DNA of 8,584 nucleotides from Acidobacteria bacterium UBA823 (GTDB taxonomy: Bacteria; Acidobacteriota; Vicinamibacteria; Vicinamibacterales; UBA823). This document shows, in pieces, positions 5,963-8,584 of this stretch. The number at the start of each line of letters is the position of its first letter. Positions within the stretch are counted from its first letter, which is position 1. Location of the stretch: NCBI GenBank assembly GCA_002296225.1, contig DBHR01000053.1, forward strand, positions 1 through 8,584. Reading direction: 5' to 3'. The notes below the pieces were generated by a model. That model was given only the letters and a program-made list of their open reading frames with translations. It was not told the origin of the DNA and did no database searches. The position numbers and the translations under genes are program-made.

Positions 5963-8584
5963 TCAGCGCCGGCTCGTCGGCTTTACAATTACGCCGCGGT
6001 GCTTCTGACCGTTCATCTTCACGACGATTGGTGCCTCACACTGGATGTGGCGGACGTAGCGCAACTCAATCACCGCCGGCTGTGCCGACAGCCACTCCCA
6101 GTCGACGAAGCCCTCACCCGCTTGCGGATTGACCGTGAAGTAGCCAACCTGGCTCGCGGTAATGTTCTGGAAGATATGTGAGCCCTGCGACGGCGTGACG
6201 GCCACGTCCTCGAAGCCCGCTTCTACGATGACGCGCGCGCCAGAAATCTGATCCCACTTCACTGGAATCCCAAGATGTGGGTTCCGCGAACCCCAGCGTC
6301 CCACCCCCAGCAGGATATAAGGTATCCCGTCATCCATAAGGGATGCGTTAAGTTTGGCGATGTCCGCCGCGATCTCCCTCGTTTTGGCGCGATCGAAACA
6401 CTCAAGATCGACTACGACTAGGTCGCGCACATGTTCGATGAGCCCGTGTCCGAGCACGGCATCACTCGCGCACACAAGGTCGCCCGGGTCGACATCGCCC
6501 AACTCCAACTCACTGAACTCGCGTGACAACGCCAGTGGCCGAAGCTGCAAGAATGAGAACTCAGGGGGCTGTCCATCGGGTGGCTGCACACTGCAGGCGA
6601 ATTCGATCTCGACCGGACCACCGGTCGCACGCCGTCCGACTTCGAGCAAAGACTGCAGGACTGGCGCCAGGGGAAACACTTTGTGTTTCAAGATGGGCGC
6701 GAAGCTCACGAGCCGAACACCCGGGCGAGTGATCTCGTCGTAGACCTTGTCGTTCTCCGGAGAGAAGGTCGACCCAACGAAGCGTAGGCTTCCATCTTGT
6801 TCGGCGACATCCAACCCGAGCTGTTTGAGCTCAGAGCTTGAGCTGACGGTCTCGACGGTTCCATCGTTTCCCATCTGCAGCGCGTAGAACGACCTCTGCG
6901 AGTTTCGGATCATGTCGTCGATTGACGAAAACTGCACGACTTGCTGGGGATACGGTGGAGAGAAGCGGAAGCAGGTTTCCCCATCGACCACGGTAGCACC
7001 GAAACCGAGCGCGACGGCGGCAATGCCGTCCTCCGCGGTGATCGGTGCGATCGGATAGAAATTGTGTGACCGTGCCACGCCAGCAACGTCCGGATAGAAG
7101 TGATCGGCATGGCGCACGCCTGTTAGCTTCTGCACGATCACCGCCATTTTCTCTTCTTCGAGCCGATAAGGTGACGCGTTCAAATACCGTTTGGAGCGCT
7201 GGCGAAACATCGAGATGTATACCGATTTCACGGCGTCGAGAAGCCGCTGAAGCCGATCGGGTTTGTCGTTCGGCAGCATCACGGTCTCGTAGACGCCCGA
7301 GAACGGCTGGTCGGGCGAGTCCTCCAGTAGACTCGACGACCGGACGGCCAACGGATAACTCATCAGCTGCACGAGGTCGGCCAACTGCTGTTGAATCGGC
7401 GCCGGGAATTCAGCGGCACGAAATCGCTCAACTAGTGCGTCGTCGTCTTCACACTCGATGGCGAAGTTGCGCAAGTCGTTCGCTTCAAGAAACTGGTCAA
7501 AGACTTCGGTGGCCAGAACGACCGCTGGCGGCACACCAATCCGGATGCTCGGAAACTTTGACTCGAGTGTTTCTTCGGCGAGCAGTGAGTTGGCAAACGC
7601 TAGCCCACGGCCCTTGCCACCCATCGACCCCGCACCAATCCGGCCGAAGGTGCGGACTGGGTCAAAGTGGTCGCGATCGAAATCGGCGACGATACCACGA
7701 TGCCGTTGCTCGTTGTAGTCGTGAATGGCCTGGATCAAAACTTCCCGTAACCCCTCCACCGTCTCGTAATCGGAGAGCTTGCGAGGCCGTAGGAAATGCG
7801 CCAACTCGAATTCGGTGCGCGCCTTCAACCATCGAGAGAAATGGTTCCGCTCGCCGTGGAACGCCACGCTTTCTCCGGGTGCTTCGCGTAGCTGCGTTTC
7901 GAGCTGCCGGAGATCCTTCGCCACCGACACGACCGAGCCATCCGGCCGTCGGAAGACGAAGTCACCGAAACCGAAGCCGTCCGTCATAAACTGCCGCAAA
8001 CTGGTCAGCAGAAACGGTGACCCCTTCCTTACGTACGAAACGTTGGCGGCTTTGGCGCGCAACGCGTGATCCGACGAGCCAGACTGCAGCATGATCGGCA
8101 CGTCCGACTGTAGTGCGCGAACTCGCCTAGCAAAATCGAAACCGGCATCGGGATCGATCTCGCCTCCATGCGGAAACGCCACGTCAGAAATCACACCAAG
8201 AACGTCCGATTGATACCGCTGGAAGTAATCCCAAGCCTCTTCATAGGAGGTGCAGAGTAAGATTTTTGGCCTGGCCTGAACGCGCATGACCTTATGTGCA
8301 CGGTTCAGGCCGTCCGGGAGCAGCTGCTGCGTATGATGGACGAGCTCGGTGTAGATGACGGGTAGAAACGATGAATAGTAGCGAACACTATCCTCGATCA
8401 CGATGATCGCCTGGACGCCCATCTCACTGATATCCCGGGCAACGTTCATCCGATCTTCGACATACTTCACAATGGCCAGTAGAATCCTGACGTCGCCTTG
8501 CCAGAGGAAAACCTTATTACCCGGTGCAATCTCGGAGGCTGGGGCAAAACTTGTTAGGTCCCGCGCGTCGTAAGCCAAGCCAAT
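5963..8584 (-). CDS. Receiver / PEP-synthase-type ATP-grasp fusion protein (5' end cut by window edge)
   Basis: At least 873 residues, open to the right edge. A TTG at 8578 is the first possible start codon in view, but coding continues to 8584 (Ile, Gly), so the true start probably lies outside. Numbering from that TTG: residues about 57-200 are a receiver-like domain with acidic E62/D63 (IIVIEDS), acceptor D132 (GVISDVAFP), S166 (IMLQSGSSD) and K185 (YVRKGSP). Residues about 312-685 are the nucleotide-binding part of PEP synthase / pyruvate phosphate dikinase: GAGSMGGKGRGLAFANSLL (315-333), PLAVRSSSLLEDS (409-421), QPFSGVYETVM (424-434), EEKMAVIVQKLTG (475-487) and FLQLRPLA (676-683). Residues about 700-865 form a conserved-looking domain of unknown role, with GVGRWGSRNPHLGIPVKW (758-775) and PSQGSHIFQNITASQVGYFTVN (796-817). 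The swivel phospho-His domain and the PEP/pyruvate barrel are absent, so full PEP synthase activity is unlikely. I recall similar proteins named only PEP/pyruvate-binding domain-containing protein. It probably acts in cytoplasmic signalling or phosphotransfer; no membrane segment is visible. Confidence 0.88.
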   Translation of the reverse strand: MGLAYDARDLTSFAPASEIAPGNKVFLWQGDVRILLAIVKYVEDRMNVARDISEMGVQAIIVIEDSVRYYSSFLPVIYTELVHHTQQLLPDGLNRAHKVMRVQARPKILLCTSYEEAWDYFQRYQSDVLGVISDVAFPHGGEIDPDAGFDFARRVRALQSDVPIMLQSGSSDHALRAKAANVSYVRKGSPFLLTSLRQFMTDGFGFGDFVFRRPDGSVVSVAKDLRQLETQLREAPGESVAFHGERNHFSRWLKARTEFELAHFLRPRKLSDYETVEGLREVLIQAIHDYNEQRHRGIVADFDRDHFDPVRTFGRIGAGSMGGKGRGLAFANSLLAEETLESKFPSIRIGVPPAVVLATEVFDQFLEANDLRNFAIECEDDDALVERFRAAEFPAPIQQQLADLVQLMSYPLAVRSSSLLEDSPDQPFSGVYETVMLPNDKPDRLQRLLDAVKSVYISMFRQRSKRYLNASPYRLEEEKMAVIVQKLTGVRHADHFYPDVAGVARSHNFYPIAPITAEDGIAAVALGFGATVVDGETCFRFSPPYPQQVVQFSSIDDMIRNSQRSFYALQMGNDGTVETVSSSSELKQLGLDVAEQDGSLRFVGSTFSPENDKVYDEITRPGVRLVSFAPILKHKVFPLAPVLQSLLEVGRRATGGPVEIEFACSVQPPDGQPPEFSFLQLRPLALSREFSELELGDVDPGDLVCASDAVLGHGLIEHVRDLVVVDLECFDRAKTREIAADIAKLNASLMDDGIPYILLGVGRWGSRNPHLGIPVKWDQISGARVIVEAGFEDVAVTPSQGSHIFQNITASQVGYFTVNPQAGEGFVDWEWLSAQPAVIELRYVRHIQCEAPIVVKMNGQKHRGVIVKPTSRR

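Noticed and set aside
7045..7989. A 314-codon plus-strand open frame
   Set aside because: It lies wholly antisense to the conserved ATP-grasp coding sequence. Its translation is Arg/Ser/Pro-rich with no motif, as expected for a GC-rich shadow frame.
5963..8584. True phosphoenolpyruvate synthase (ppsA) or pyruvate phosphate dikinase
   Set aside because: Only the nucleotide-binding motifs are present. The catalytic His swivel motif and the PEP-binding barrel are absent, and the N- and C-terminal domains do not belong to those enzymes.

Overview
All five genes in this window lie on the minus strand and are tightly packed, with no mobile elements, RNA genes or CRISPR. Read in transcription order (right to left) they are: a large receiver / PEP-synthase-ATP-grasp fusion protein (5' end beyond the right edge), the large and the small B12-binding subunits of an acyl-CoA mutase, a stand-alone response regulator with an unassigned C-terminal helical domain, and valyl-tRNA synthetase (3' end beyond the left edge). 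The sequence is moderately GC-rich. The response regulator (ADDSATIQRVIELTF at its start, KPFEP late in the receiver) and the receiver/ATP-grasp protein resemble types I associate with Acidobacteriota, perhaps class Vicinamibacteria. That taxonomic guess comes from family memory, not from a search, and is weak.

Right third (5963-8584): a protein of more than 870 residues with an unusual receiver domain, then the nucleotide-binding part of PEP synthase / pyruvate phosphate dikinase, then a C-terminal domain of unknown role. The phospho-histidine swivel domain and the PEP/pyruvate barrel of true dikinases are missing, so it is unlikely to be a PEP synthase. A 226-base gap follows (5736-5962), holding a possible sigma70-type promoter and a 7-base inverted repeat.

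Middle (3668-5735): a two-gene mutase unit with 13 bases between the genes. The family is usually labelled methylmalonyl-CoA mutase. However, the substrate-pocket residues read Phe77 and Gln195, the isobutyryl-CoA mutase pair, rather than the Tyr/Arg pair that holds the methylmalonyl carboxylate. The small subunit has an intact B12-binding set: Lys10, DxHxxG, SxL and GG.

Left (1-3602): the response regulator and valS. The response regulator has no DNA-binding domain and has Ala83 in place of the usual switch Thr/Ser. ValS has intact HIGH and KMSKS motifs, an editing domain and two cysteine knuckles, and its frame is unbroken to the window edge. All genes could be read as one or two transcripts, but nothing in the sequence ties the mutase, the signalling proteins and ValRS to a single pathway.
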